Shown here in pieces: positions 37,311 through 46,013 of a stretch of DNA of 58,737 nt (position 1 is the stretch's first letter; each line of letters opens with the position of its first letter). Under the pieces are notes generated by a model that searched no databases, was not told the origin of the DNA, and saw only the letters and a list, made by a program, of their open reading frames with translations. A program made the translations under genes and the position numbers. This DNA comes from an uncultured Jannaschia sp. (GTDB lineage Bacteria > Pseudomonadota > Alphaproteobacteria > Rhodobacterales > Rhodobacteraceae), in contig NZ_CANLTQ010000017.1 in assembly GCF_947494025.1 (NCBI RefSeq), positions 1 through 58,737 on the forward strand, given 5' to 3'.

Positions 37311-37817
37311 ATGCTGCACCAGCGACAGCAATTTGCCGAAACCGGTGACCTCCATCCGATCGATCTCGTAGAGACGGTGGCGGAAACCCACGACTGGTCC
37401 TTCGACCGCGTGGGCGACGATCAGATCGCCATGGTCGTCGAAGGCCAGTGGCGGAGCTATTCCGTGACCCTCGCCTGGTCGGAGGCGGACGAGACACTGC
37501 GCCTCGTCTGCTGCTTCGAGATGGAGCCGCCGGAGACCAGCCTGCCGCGGCTCTACGAAGTGCTGAACCTCGCCAACGACGAATGCTGGGCCGGCGCGTT
37601 CAGCTACTGGGCGGACGAGAAAATGATGGTCTACCGCTACGGCCTTGTCCTCGCGGGCGGCGCCTGCGCGCAGGAGGAGCAGGTGAACGCCATCGTGGCG
37701 GAGGCCGTGCTCGCCGGGGAACGGTACTATCCGGCCTTTCAGCTCGTCTGCTGGGGCGGCCGGGCGCCATCGGACGCGATGCAGGTCGCGATGGCGGAGG
37801 CCTACGGCCGGGCGTGA
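37311..37817 (+). CDS. YbjN domain-containing protein
   Basis: A 168-residue YbjN-family protein, cytoplasmic with no signal peptide. The YbjN region runs through WSFDRVGDDQIAMVVEGQW, LRLVCCFEMEPPETSLPRLYEVLNLAND, and AGAFSYWADEKMMVYRYGL. The family is thought to be a chaperone-like fold related to type III secretion chaperones and sensory transduction; the cell role here is unknown. The ATG at 37311 has GGGGAG 7 bases upstream. The 190 bp upstream of this start contain no gene and should hold its promoter. The next gene is proC, 52 bp away. Confidence 0.88.
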   Translation: MLHQRQQFAETGDLHPIDLVETVAETHDWSFDRVGDDQIAMVVEGQWRSYSVTLAWSEADETLRLVCCFEMEPPETSLPRLYEVLNLANDECWAGAFSYWADEKMMVYRYGLVLAGGACAQEEQVNAIVAEAVLAGERYYPAFQLVCWGGRAPSDAMQVAMAEAYGRA

Positions 37818-37869
37818 CTTGCCATCCACCGCGCGGTCCGTAGGGTCGCACGGGACACGGAGGGCACGG

Positions 37870-38664
37870 ATGGACCTGCTTGAACTGAACGACCGCGGTG
37901 TGCTGCTGCTCGGCTGCGGCAAGATGGGGGGCGCCCTGCTCGCCGGATGGCTCGAGAAGGGCCTGCCCCCGGCTTCGGTCGCCGTGCTCGACCCAAAGCC
38001 GTCGGACTGGCTCTCGGATACGGGCGTGCGCCTCAATGCCGAACTCCCCGCGCGGCCGGCGATCACCCTGATCGCCGTGAAGCCGCAGATGATGGGCGAC
38101 GCGCTTCCCGTCCTGCGCGGGCTCGCCGACACGCTCTACGTCTCCATCGCCGCCGGTACGCCGATCGCCGCCTTCGAGGAGGCCTTCGGACCGGAGGCGC
38201 GGATCGTGCGCGCGATGCCCAACACGCCCGCCGCAATCGGCCGGGGCATCACCGCCATCATCGGCAACGCCCAGGCGGACGACGCCGACCTCGACATGGC
38301 GGAGACACTTCTCGACGCGGTGGGCGAGGTCGTGCGGCTCGACGACGAGGCGCAGATGGATGCGGTGACCGGCCTGTCCGGCTCCGGGCCCGCCTACGTC
38401 TTCCACATGATCGAGACGATGGCCGAGGCCGGCATCGCGCAGGGCCTCGACCGGGAGCTCGCGCTCAGGTTGGCGCGGGCCACGGTCGCCGGGGCCGGCG
38501 CGCTCGCGATGACGGGCGAGGATCCCGGACAGCTCCGCCGCGACGTGACAAGCCCGAACGGCACGACGCAGGCCGGTCTGGAGGTGCTGATGGCGGAGCT
38601 GCCGGATCTCATGGCGCGCACCGTCGCCGCCGCGGCCGACCGCTCGCGGGAGTTGCGGGCGTGA
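37870..38664 (+). CDS. proC: pyrroline-5-carboxylate reductase
   Basis: Reduces pyrroline-5-carboxylate to proline with NAD(P)H, last step of proline synthesis. The 264-residue protein has the dinucleotide-binding LLLGCGKMGGALLAGWL, IAVKPQMM, VRAMPNTPAAIGRGITAI, and the signature DAVTGLSGSGPAYVFHMIE, followed by the C-terminal DVTSPNGTTQAGLEVL. It overlaps the tRNA-binding protein gene by 4 bases (GTGA). Confidence 0.96.
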   Translation: MDLLELNDRGVLLLGCGKMGGALLAGWLEKGLPPASVAVLDPKPSDWLSDTGVRLNAELPARPAITLIAVKPQMMGDALPVLRGLADTLYVSIAAGTPIAAFEEAFGPEARIVRAMPNTPAAIGRGITAIIGNAQADDADLDMAETLLDAVGEVVRLDDEAQMDAVTGLSGSGPAYVFHMIETMAEAGIAQGLDRELALRLARATVAGAGALAMTGEDPGQLRRDVTSPNGTTQAGLEVLMAELPDLMARTVAAAADRSRELRA

Positions 38665-38999
38665 GCGATCTCGACATCGACACCTTTCTGAAGGTCGACA
38701 TCCGCGTCGGCACCGTCCGTCGCGCCGAACCCTTTCCGGAGGCTCGCAAACCCGCGATCAAGATGTGGATCGACTTCGGCGGCGAGATCGGGGAGCGCAA
38801 GACCTCCGCGCAGGTGACCCGCCACTACACGTCCGAAACGCTGGTGGGTCGTCAGGTCGTCGCGGTGGTGAACTTCCCGCCGCGCCAGATCGGACCGTTC
38901 CGGTCGGACGTCCTGGTCCTCGGTCTGCCGGATGCCGATGGGGAGGTCGTCCTGCTCGCCCCCGATCGGGAGGTGCCCGAGGGAGGGCGGATGCATTGA
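38661..38999 (+). CDS. tRNA-binding domain protein (CsaA-like)
   Basis: A 112-residue OB-fold protein of the tRNA_bind family (like the C-terminus of methionyl-tRNA synthetase and like CsaA). It shows FLKVDIRVGTVRRAEPFPEARKPAIK, the ITKHY-like QVTRHYTSETLVGRQVVAVVNFPPRQIGPF core and the DVLVLGL strand. CsaA-like proteins were called export chaperones and probably bind tRNA. It begins GTG at 38661, overlapping the proC stop, and its own stop overlaps the start of the next gene, so the three genes form one operon. Confidence 0.9.
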   Translation: MSDLDIDTFLKVDIRVGTVRRAEPFPEARKPAIKMWIDFGGEIGERKTSAQVTRHYTSETLVGRQVVAVVNFPPRQIGPFRSDVLVLGLPDADGEVVLLAPDREVPEGGRMH

Positions 39000-39943
39000 C
39001 CGACACGCTCCTCATCTCCCGCGCCCTCCCCGACAGCATGATGGAGGCGGCCCGCGCGCGTTTCGACGTATCCTGCCGCGACACGACGCAGCCGATGGAC
39101 CTCCCCGAATGCCGCGCGGCGCTCGCCAGCTACGACGTGATCCTGCCGACGCTCGGCGATGCCTTCGGCGCCGACGCCTTCGGCGGCGACCGGCGGGCGA
39201 AGGGCCTCGCGAATTTCGGCGTGGGCTATAATCATATCGACGTCGCCGCGGCGAAGGCCAACGGGCTCGTCGTAACCAACACGCCGGGCGCGGTGACCGA
39301 CGCGACCGCCGACATCGCGATGACGCTGATGCTGATGACCGCGCGGCGCGCCGGCGAGGGCGAGCGTCTGGTGCGGTCCGGCGTGTGGGAGGGCTGGCAC
39401 CCGGTCCAGATGCTGGGCCTCCACGTCACCGGCAAGACGCTGGGCGTGATCGGCATGGGCCGGATCGGACAGGCCATCGCCCGACGCTGCCGACACGGCT
39501 TCGGCATGAAGGTGGTGTTCCACAACCGGTCGGAGAAATCCGTGGAGGGCGCGCGGCAGCTGGGCTCGGTGGCGGAGGTCTGTGCCGCGGCCGATATCGT
39601 CGTGACCGCCGTGCCCGCCTCGGCCGAGACGTTCCACATCGTCGATGCCGCGGCGCTGGCCGCCATGCGGCCGCACGCGATCCTCGTCAACATCGCGCGC
39701 GGCGACGTGGTGGACGAGGCGGCATTGATCGAGGCGCTGCAGGGGGGCCGCATCGCGGGCGCCGGGCTCGACGTCTACGAGAAGGAGCCGCAGGTTCCCC
39801 AAGCGCTGCGGGCCTGCGACAACGCCGTGCTGCTGCCGCATCTGGGCACCGCGACGCTGGAGGTGCGGAAGGCGATGGGGCGCATGGCGCTCGATAACGC
39901 CATCGCCATCGCCGAGGGACGCACGCCGCCGAACCCCGTCTAG
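38996..39943 (+). CDS. D-2-hydroxyacid dehydrogenase (glyoxylate/hydroxypyruvate reductase type)
   Basis: A 315-residue NAD(P)-dependent dehydrogenase. It has the substrate-domain motif FGVGYNHIDVAAAKANGLVVTNTP, the Rossmann loop LGVIGMGRIGQAIARRC, HNRSEKS after beta-2 (suggesting NADPH), the catalytic Arg in LVNIARGDVVDE, the Glu in YEKEP and the His in LLPHLGTAT. It matches glyoxylate/hydroxypyruvate reductases used in serine and glyoxylate metabolism. The start is a TTG at 38996 overlapping the upstream stop (TTGA); a less likely in-frame ATG lies 40 bases on. Confidence 0.9.
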   Translation: MTDTLLISRALPDSMMEAARARFDVSCRDTTQPMDLPECRAALASYDVILPTLGDAFGADAFGGDRRAKGLANFGVGYNHIDVAAAKANGLVVTNTPGAVTDATADIAMTLMLMTARRAGEGERLVRSGVWEGWHPVQMLGLHVTGKTLGVIGMGRIGQAIARRCRHGFGMKVVFHNRSEKSVEGARQLGSVAEVCAAADIVVTAVPASAETFHIVDAAALAAMRPHAILVNIARGDVVDEAALIEALQGGRIAGAGLDVYEKEPQVPQALRACDNAVLLPHLGTATLEVRKAMGRMALDNAIAIAEGRTPPNPV

Positions 39944-39953
39944 GCCGGCATCG

Positions 39954-39985
39954 GCATCCCGGGGAGTATCGCCTCCCCGGGATGC
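39954..39985. terminator. perfect 13-bp palindromic hairpin between convergent genes
   Basis: GCATCCCGGGGAG and CTCCCCGGGATGC pair perfectly around a TATCGC loop in the 55-bp gap between the hydroxyacid dehydrogenase and gabD. There is no T run on either side. It probably acts as a bidirectional transcription end or as an RNA-stabilising stem. Confidence 0.6.
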
Positions 39986-39998
39986 ACGGAAGAAACTC

Positions 39999-41444
39999 TC
40001 AGATCCCGTCGATGCAGACGTATTTCGTTTCGAGGTAATCCTCGAGGCCTTGCGAGCCGCCCTCCTTGCCGAGGCCGGATTCCTTGACCCCGCCGAACGG
40101 CGCCTCGACCGTCGTGATGAGGCCGGAATTGATGCCGATCATTCCGTAGGCCAGCCCCTCGTTCAGGCGGAAGGCGCGGCCCAGATCGGCGGTATAGGCA
40201 TAGCAGGCCAAGCCGAACACCGTGTCGTTGGCCATCGCGATCGCCTCCTCCTCGGTGTCGAAGCGGAAGACCGGGGCGAGCGGGCCGAAGATCTCCTCGG
40301 TCGCGAAGCGCATCGCCTGCGTCGCGCCGGTCACCACGGTCGGCTCGAAGAAGGTTCCGCCCTTCGCGTGACGCGCGCCGCCGAGGACGATCTCGCCGCC
40401 CTTCTCCCGCGCGTCGGCCACGAACCCCTCGACCTTCTCCACGGCGTCCATGTCGATCATCGGGCCTTGTTCGACCCCGGCCTCGCGCCCGTCGCCGACC
40501 TTCATCTCGCGCGTACGCTCGACCAGCCGCTTCACGAAGGCGTCGTGAATGCCGGACTGCACGTAAATGCGGTTGGCGCAGACGCAGGTTTGCCCGGCAT
40601 TGCGGAACTTGGAGACCATCGCGCCCTCGACGGCCTTCTCCAGGTCGGCGTCGTCGAAGACGAGGAAGGGCGCGTTGCCGCCGAGCTCCATCGAGACTTT
40701 CTTGACCGTGTCGGCCGAGCCGCGGATCAGCTCCTTGCCCACCTCGGTGGAACCGGTGAAGGTGATCTTGCGAACCGCCGGGCTTTCCATCATCGCGCCT
40801 GCGATCTCCCGCGCGGAGCCGGTGACGACGTTCACCACGCCCTTCGGATAGCCCACCTCCTCGGCGAGCGCGCCCCAGGCGAGACCGGAATAGGGCGTGG
40901 CCGTCGCGGGCTTGGCGACCACGGTGCAACCCGCGGCAAGCGCCGGGGCGACCTTTCGGGCCAGCATGGAGGACGGGAAGTTCCAGGGCGTGATCATGCC
41001 CACGACCCCGACCGCGTGCTTGGTGACGAGGATGCGGCGGCCGTTCACCCCCGCGGGCACGATCTCGCCCTTGGCGCGCCGCGCCTCCTCGGCGAACCAG
41101 CGGACGTATTGCGCGCCGATCGCGATTTCGCCCTTCGCCTCGGCGAGCGGCTTGCCCATCTCGACAGTGAGCAGCTCCGCGAGCTCCGCCTGGTTGTCCA
41201 TCAGCGCATCGTGGAGCTTCCACAACAGACCGACCCGCTCCATCAGCGCCATGTCGCGGAAGGCGGGGAACGCCTCCGTGGCCGCCTCGATCGCGCGACG
41301 GGCTTCGGCGCGGCCGCCCTTCGGTACGGTGCCGATCACCGCGCCGTCGGCCGGGTTCGTCACATCGACCGTCGCGCCGTCATCCGCGCCGACCCAGTCG
41401 CCGCCGATGAGATTCGCTTGTTTCATCCACCGTTCGAACGCCAT
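39999..41444 (-). CDS. gabD: NAD-dependent succinate-semialdehyde dehydrogenase family protein
   Basis: A 481-residue aldehyde dehydrogenase. It has ITPWNFPSSMLARKVAPALAAG, GSTEVGKELI for coenzyme, the general-base Glu in VSMELGGNAPFLVF, the catalytic Cys in RNAGQTCVCANRIYVQ, and PLAPVFRF and EAPFGGVKESGLGKEGG at the end. These are typical of the SSADH branch. In this context it might instead oxidise an alpha-ketoglutarate semialdehyde-like sugar product; sequence alone does not decide. It lies 3 bases after the galM gene and forms an operon with it. Confidence 0.9.
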   Translation of the reverse strand: MAFERWMKQANLIGGDWVGADDGATVDVTNPADGAVIGTVPKGGRAEARRAIEAATEAFPAFRDMALMERVGLLWKLHDALMDNQAELAELLTVEMGKPLAEAKGEIAIGAQYVRWFAEEARRAKGEIVPAGVNGRRILVTKHAVGVVGMITPWNFPSSMLARKVAPALAAGCTVVAKPATATPYSGLAWGALAEEVGYPKGVVNVVTGSAREIAGAMMESPAVRKITFTGSTEVGKELIRGSADTVKKVSMELGGNAPFLVFDDADLEKAVEGAMVSKFRNAGQTCVCANRIYVQSGIHDAFVKRLVERTREMKVGDGREAGVEQGPMIDMDAVEKVEGFVADAREKGGEIVLGGARHAKGGTFFEPTVVTGATQAMRFATEEIFGPLAPVFRFDTEEEAIAMANDTVFGLACYAYTADLGRAFRLNEGLAYGMIGINSGLITTVEAPFGGVKESGLGKEGGSQGLEDYLETKYVCIDGI

Positions 41445-41447
41445 GTC

Positions 41448-42401
41448 CTATTCCTTCGTGAAGCTGAATGTTGTCGTCTGTTCGTAGGTCTCCCCCGGAC
41501 GCAGGATGTTGTCCGGGAAGTCGTCGCGGTTCACCGCGTCGGGCCAGCCCTGCGCCTCGATGGCTACGCCCGCATGTGGGCCGTAGCTGCGCCCGCCGAT
41601 CCCCGGAACGGGCACGTCGAGAAGCGCGCCGTCATAGACCTGCAGGCCGGGCTGGTCCGTCGCGATGGTCATCGTGAGGTTGCCGGCGCGCAGCCAGGCC
41701 ACCTCGCGCGGGGCGACCTTGCCGTCCGACAGGCACAGGTTGTGGTCGAGGAGCCCCTCGCCCGGCAGGCCGCGTCCCCGCCGGAAGTCGAGAGCCGTGC
41801 CCTCCACCGGCGCGACGCCCGTGGGGATCAGGTCGTCGTCGACGGGGACGTAGCGGTCGGCCGCGACAGTCAGCACGTGATCCGCCAGCGTCGGCTTGCC
41901 GTCGAGGTTCCAGTAGCTGTGATGCGCGATGTTGCAGGGCGTCGGAGCCTCCGCCGTTGCGCGGTAGCGGACCGAAAGCGTGGCGTCGGCGGCGCAGGCG
42001 AAGGTCGCCTCGATCCGCATCCTGCCGGGGAATCCCATGTCGCCGTCCGCAAGGTCGAGCGCGAAGCGGACGGCATCGTCGCGACGGTCGACCCTCTTCC
42101 ACAGGCGGTTTCCGGTCCCGTGCACGCCACCGTGCAGCGTGTGCCGGTCGCGGAAATTCGGATCGGTCCGATACGTCGCGCCATCGAGCGTGAAGCGGGC
42201 ATCGCCGATCCGGTTCGCGACGCGCCCGACGGTCGCGCCCATGTATTCCGCGTGGCCGGCGACGTAATCCTCCGGCCTCTCCAGACCCAGCACCAGCGGA
42301 GCGTCGTGGCCGTCGAGCCGCAGGTCGAGGAGTGTCGCGCCCCAGTCGACAAAGGTCGCCGTCAGCCCGTGCCCGGTGATCGTGTAGCGGTCCAGTTCCA
42401 T
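41448..42401 (-). CDS. galM: aldose 1-epimerase (galactose mutarotase)
   Basis: Interconverts the alpha and beta anomers of aldohexoses such as galactose. The 317-residue beta-sandwich protein has the catalytic His in RHTLHGGVHG, the second His in CNIAHHSYWNLDG, and the catalytic Glu in VAIEAQGWPDAVN. It lies on the minus strand between a hydroxyacid dehydrogenase and gabD, opposite to a galactonate-type operon 1.3 kb away, which makes galactose or a related sugar its likely substrate. Confidence 0.93.
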   Translation of the reverse strand: MELDRYTITGHGLTATFVDWGATLLDLRLDGHDAPLVLGLERPEDYVAGHAEYMGATVGRVANRIGDARFTLDGATYRTDPNFRDRHTLHGGVHGTGNRLWKRVDRRDDAVRFALDLADGDMGFPGRMRIEATFACAADATLSVRYRATAEAPTPCNIAHHSYWNLDGKPTLADHVLTVAADRYVPVDDDLIPTGVAPVEGTALDFRRGRGLPGEGLLDHNLCLSDGKVAPREVAWLRAGNLTMTIATDQPGLQVYDGALLDVPVPGIGGRSYGPHAGVAIEAQGWPDAVNRDDFPDNILRPGETYEQTTTFSFTKE

Positions 42402-42427
42402 GCGATCCCCCCGCGCGCGGCCGTGGC

Positions 42428-43333
42428 TCAGCCCTTCAGCCCCAGGTGTCGCGCCACCCGCCGGGCGATCATCTCGGAGACGCGGGCATTGGCCTCCGCC
42501 GTCACGCCCGCCACATGCGGCGTCAGGACGAGGTTCGGAACGTCCGCGAACGGGTTGTCCGCGCCGAGCGGCTCCTGCGCGAAGGTGTCGAGTGCCGCGC
42601 CGCCCAGATGCCCGGAACGCAGCGCGTCGCAAAGCGCGGCCTCGTCGACCACCCCGCCCCGCGCCGCGTTGATGAGCACCGCGCCGGGCTTCATCGCCGC
42701 GAGAACCTTCGCGTCGATCATGCCCCGCGTCTCGTCCGTCAGCGGGACGTGCAGCGTCACCACGTCGCTTTCCTCCAGAACCTCACGCTCGGTTCCCTCC
42801 ATCGCGCCGGGGAAGTCGTCGGCATAGGGGTCGCAGGCCAGGCATTTCATGTCAAAGGCCGCGCCAAGCTTCGCCGTTGCCCGCGCGATCTCGCCGTAGC
42901 CGACCAGGCCCAGCGTCTTGCCCGCGATCTCCCGGCCCTGCCCCGCCGCGTCGCGCGGCCATTCGCCCCTCTCCATCGCCGCGCGCCGGTCGTAGGCTCC
43001 GCGCAGAAGCATCGCCGCCGTCGTGATGACGTATTCCGCGACCGAGAGCGTGTTGGCCCCGGTCGCCGGAAAGACGTCGATGCCGCGCGCGCGGCAGCCG
43101 TCGAGGTCGATGTTGTCGAGCCCCACGCCGAGCCGGCCGACGCAGGTGAATCCCGCGTCCAGCAGCGCGCCCCCGACCCGCGTGCGGTTGCGCACGATGA
43201 GGGCGTCCGCGGCGTTCGCCTTCGCGGCGAGGTCGTTGGGTCGGTCGACCAGCTCCGGGTCGTAGATCACGTCGGTCCGCGCGCGCAGCCAGGCCACCCA
43301 TGTCTCGTCCATGAATTCGGTGATCAGGATCAT
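42428..43333 (-). CDS. D-isomer-specific 2-hydroxyacid dehydrogenase
   Basis: A 301-residue NAD-dependent dehydrogenase of the phosphoglycerate dehydrogenase-like group. It shows VGRLGVGLDNIDLDGCRARGIDVFPATG, a coenzyme loop reading LGLVGYGEIARATAKLG, where the usual GxGxxG is GYGEIA, the catalytic Arg in LINAARGGVVDE, Glu in AQEP and His in LTPHVAGVT. The neighbouring sugar genes suggest a role in sugar-acid metabolism, but the substrate is unknown. First gene of the minus-strand group, upstream of galM by 26 bp. Confidence 0.88.
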   Translation of the reverse strand: MILITEFMDETWVAWLRARTDVIYDPELVDRPNDLAAKANAADALIVRNRTRVGGALLDAGFTCVGRLGVGLDNIDLDGCRARGIDVFPATGANTLSVAEYVITTAAMLLRGAYDRRAAMERGEWPRDAAGQGREIAGKTLGLVGYGEIARATAKLGAAFDMKCLACDPYADDFPGAMEGTEREVLEESDVVTLHVPLTDETRGMIDAKVLAAMKPGAVLINAARGGVVDEAALCDALRSGHLGGAALDTFAQEPLGADNPFADVPNLVLTPHVAGVTAEANARVSEMIARRVARHLGLKG

Positions 43334-43750
43334 CGTGCCGCTCCTCGCGCCGTCGCATTCCGCTTCCGGGGAGCTTTAATACGCGGGCCGCCGACTTGGA
43401 ACACGTGGCCCGGATTTGCGTCGGTGCGCGAAAACGCCGCCGCTCGCGATCCCCCGGCGCAGGCCCCGGATCCCGCCGCCGTCGGCTGGACGTCCTGCCC
43501 CCGGCGCCATCCGAAAGGATCGGCCATAGCGCGGCGATGCCGCGGGCGAGACGCCTCGCGGGGGTGTTTCCAATGCCCGGACAGCGCATGGAGCAACAAC
43601 CTGGATCGAACTGCGCATCCCCCCGACCCTGCGCCCGAGGGAACACGACGCCGCGGCCCGGACGCGCGGCGCCGGCCCTCGACAGCAAACCGCGAAACCG
43701 GCATTGATCAGGGGCCTTTCCGCGATTTGCCGCATCTGGAGCCCGATGAC
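43334..43750. promoter_or_regulatory. 417-bp divergent intergenic region
   Basis: Between the divergent hydroxyacid dehydrogenase and SDR genes there is no supportable gene. The open frames present on both strands are Arg/Pro-rich and have no recognised family. It must hold both promoters of the sugar cluster. No regulator gene is present alongside, so a distant one would have to act here. I see no strong dyad I would name as an operator. Confidence 0.4.
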
Positions 43751-44518
43751 GTGACCAGCCCAGTCTTTCCCGACCTCGACGGCGCCTCGGTCTTCGTCAC
43801 GGGCGGCGGTTCGGGGATCGGGGCCAGCCTGACCGAGGGCTTCCTGCGGCAGGGCGCGCGCGTGGCCTTCATCGGCCGGTCCGACGCGTCCGCCTTTGTC
43901 GCGCGGATGGAGGGGGAGACGGGCCGCGCGCCCCTTTTCCTGCAGGGCGACGTCACCGACATCGCCACGCTGCGGGCTGCGATCGACAGGGCGGCCGCGG
44001 CGCACGGACCTGTCACGCGCCTCGTCAACAACGCGGCCAACGACGAGCGTCATCCGACGCTGGACGTGGACGAGGCGTTCTACGACTGGTCGGCCGCGAT
44101 CAACATGAAGGCCTATTTCTTCGCCTGCCAACACGCGATTCGCGGCATGCGGACGGCGGGCGGCGGGCACATCGTCAATTTCTCCTCGATCAGCTACATG
44201 ATGGGCGCGGCGGGCTACGCCGTGTACACGAGCGCGAACGCGGCGATCACCGGCATGACCCGCTCGCTCGCCCGCGAGTTCGGCGCGGACGGAATCCGCG
44301 TCAACGCGCTCGCCCCCGGTTGGGTGCTGACCGAACGACAACTCGAAAGATGGGCCGATCCCGAGAGCCTTGCCGCCTTTCTGAAGCGCCAATGTCTGAA
44401 AACGCATCTGCAACCCGAGGATATCGTCAACCCGACCCTGTTTCTGAGCTCCGACGCATCCCGGATGATGACCGGGCAAGTAATGGCCGTCGATGGCGGC
44501 GTGGTGACGACCGGATGA
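43751..44518 (+). CDS. SDR family oxidoreductase (candidate sugar 1-dehydrogenase) with Asn at the catalytic Lys position
   Basis: A 255-residue classical short-chain dehydrogenase. It has the coenzyme motif VTGGGSGIGASL, NNAAND after the fourth strand, the catalytic Ser in VNFSSISYMMG, and the Tyr in YAVYTSANAAITGM. The Lys of the YxxxK motif is Asn here (YTSAN, codon AAC). The C-terminal SRMMTGQVMAVDGGVVTTG is typical. Position ahead of dgoK-dgoA-lactonase suggests oxidation of galactose or a similar sugar. It starts with GTG at 43751 and overlaps dgoK by 4 bases. Confidence 0.88.
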   Translation: MTSPVFPDLDGASVFVTGGGSGIGASLTEGFLRQGARVAFIGRSDASAFVARMEGETGRAPLFLQGDVTDIATLRAAIDRAAAAHGPVTRLVNNAANDERHPTLDVDEAFYDWSAAINMKAYFFACQHAIRGMRTAGGGHIVNFSSISYMMGAAGYAVYTSANAAITGMTRSLAREFGADGIRVNALAPGWVLTERQLERWADPESLAAFLKRQCLKTHLQPEDIVNPTLFLSSDASRMMTGQVMAVDGGVVTTG

Positions 44519-45396
44519 CCCGCTGGATCGCCGCAGACTGGGGCACGACCGCCCTGCGCCTGACCTTGATGGAGGGCGAAACGCCGCTCGGCACACGCGA
44601 AAGCGACGACGGGATGAATCGTTTGACGCGGGACATGTTCGAACCGACGTTGCGGAGGCTTGCAGGCGATTGGCTCGACGGACCGGCTAGAATCGTCGCC
44701 TGCGGGATGGTCGGCGCGCGGCAGGGCTGGATCGAGGCCCCCTACGCCCCGGTGCCCTGCTCGCCGCCGACTGACCGCGCGATCCGCGCCCCGACCGGCG
44801 ATCCGGATCTCGACGTCCGCATCGTTCCGGGCCTCAGCCAGACGAACCCCCATCCCGACGTCATGCGCGGCGAGGAAACGCAGATCGCGGGTATCCTGCG
44901 CCACCGCCCCGAGTTCGACGGAACCGTCTGCCTGCCCGGCACGCATACCAAATGGGCGCATGTGAGCGCCGGCGAGATCGTCAGTTTCCGCACCGTGATG
45001 ACGGGGGAGATTTTCGCGACGCTCGCCGGACAGAGCGTGCTGCGGCATTCGCTCGGCGGCGAGGGCTGGTCCGAGGCGCCGTTCCTCGACGCGCTGTCCG
45101 ACGCGATCTCGCGGCCGGAAACGCTGACCGCCCGGCTGTTCGAGCTGCGCGCGGCGGACCTTCTGTTGGGCCAGGACACGACGACCGCACGGTCCATCCT
45201 GTCGGGCCTTCTGATCGGAGCCGAGCTGGCGGCGACGAAAGCGTGGTGGCTCGGCCGCGAGGTCGTCGTGACCGGGTCCGCTTCGACCACGCCCGCCTAC
45301 GACGCGGCCTTGCGCGCGCAGGGGTTGCAGCCGATCGTCCTGCCGGCGGACGCAATGACGCGGGCGGGCCTTCTCGCCGCAAGGGAATTCTCGTGA
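44515..45396 (+). CDS. dgoK: 2-dehydro-3-deoxygalactonokinase
   Basis: Phosphorylates 2-keto-3-deoxygalactonate with ATP. The 293-residue protein begins with RWIAADWGTTALRLTLM, the phosphate-1 motif of this ASKHA-type kinase family, continues with ACGMVGARQGWIEAPYAPVPC and VCLPGTHTKWAHVSAGEI, and ends near ITGS-like VVTGSASTTPAYDAAL. The family signature and the adjacent aldolase make the identification firm. The start ATG overlaps the SDR stop and the stop overlaps dgoA. Confidence 0.94.
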   Translation: MTRWIAADWGTTALRLTLMEGETPLGTRESDDGMNRLTRDMFEPTLRRLAGDWLDGPARIVACGMVGARQGWIEAPYAPVPCSPPTDRAIRAPTGDPDLDVRIVPGLSQTNPHPDVMRGEETQIAGILRHRPEFDGTVCLPGTHTKWAHVSAGEIVSFRTVMTGEIFATLAGQSVLRHSLGGEGWSEAPFLDALSDAISRPETLTARLFELRAADLLLGQDTTTARSILSGLLIGAELAATKAWWLGREVVVTGSASTTPAYDAALRAQGLQPIVLPADAMTRAGLLAAREFS

Positions 45397-46013
45397 CGCG
45401 ACCCATCATCGCCATCCTGCGGGGCATCACGCCCGACGACGCCGTTGCCGCATGCGGCGCACTGATCGCCGCGGGCATCACCATCATCGAGGTTCCGCTG
45501 AACTCGCCTGGGCCGTTGCGCTCCATCGCGGGCATGGTCGCGGCGCACGGCCATGCGGCGACCATCGGGGCGGGCACCGTGCTCACGACTGACGAGGTCC
45601 GGTCCGTCGCGGAGGCGGGCGGGCGGATCGTCGTGTCCCCGAACTGCGACCCGGCGGTGATCGGCGCCACACGGGCGCTGGGGCTGGAGAGCTGGCCCGG
45701 TATCTTCACGCCGACGGAAGCCCTGGCCGCGCTTCGGGCGGGGGCGACCGGCCTGAAGCTCTTTCCGGGCGCGATGGCCGGGCCGGGCGGGCTCAAGGCC
45801 ATGCGGGCGATCCTGCCGGCGGGGACGCAGATCTATGTCGTGGGTGGCGCGGGTCCGGAGAACTTCGCGGATTGGCTCGCGGCCGGGGCGGACGGGTTCG
45901 GGCTCGGCACCGCCTGCTACAAGCCGGGCATGTCCATCGACGAGGTCGCCGCCCGGGCGCGGCGCATCGTCGAAACCTACGACCGCGCCGTGGAACAGGG
46001 CCGCGGGGCATGA
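45393..46013 (+). CDS. dgoA: 2-dehydro-3-deoxy-6-phosphogalactonate aldolase
   Basis: Splits 2-keto-3-deoxy-6-phosphogalactonate to pyruvate and glyceraldehyde-3-phosphate. The 206-residue class I aldolase of the KDPG family has ILRGITPDDAVAACGALIAAGI, the Glu in IIEVPLNSPGP, GAGTVLTTDEV, VSPNCDP, PGIFTPTEALAALRAGA and the Schiff-base Lys in TGLKLFPG. The PLNSP and SPNCD forms match DgoA rather than Eda. It begins with GTG at 45393, overlapping dgoK. Confidence 0.95.
   Translation: MTRPIIAILRGITPDDAVAACGALIAAGITIIEVPLNSPGPLRSIAGMVAAHGHAATIGAGTVLTTDEVRSVAEAGGRIVVSPNCDPAVIGATRALGLESWPGIFTPTEALAALRAGATGLKLFPGAMAGPGGLKAMRAILPAGTQIYVVGGAGPENFADWLAAGADGFGLGTACYKPGMSIDEVAARARRIVETYDRAVEQGRGA

Noticed and set aside
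43396-43707. 103-residue plus-strand ORF in the divergent sugar-cluster region
   Set aside because: Arg/Pro/Ser-rich composition, no ribosome site and no recognised family; more likely non-coding.
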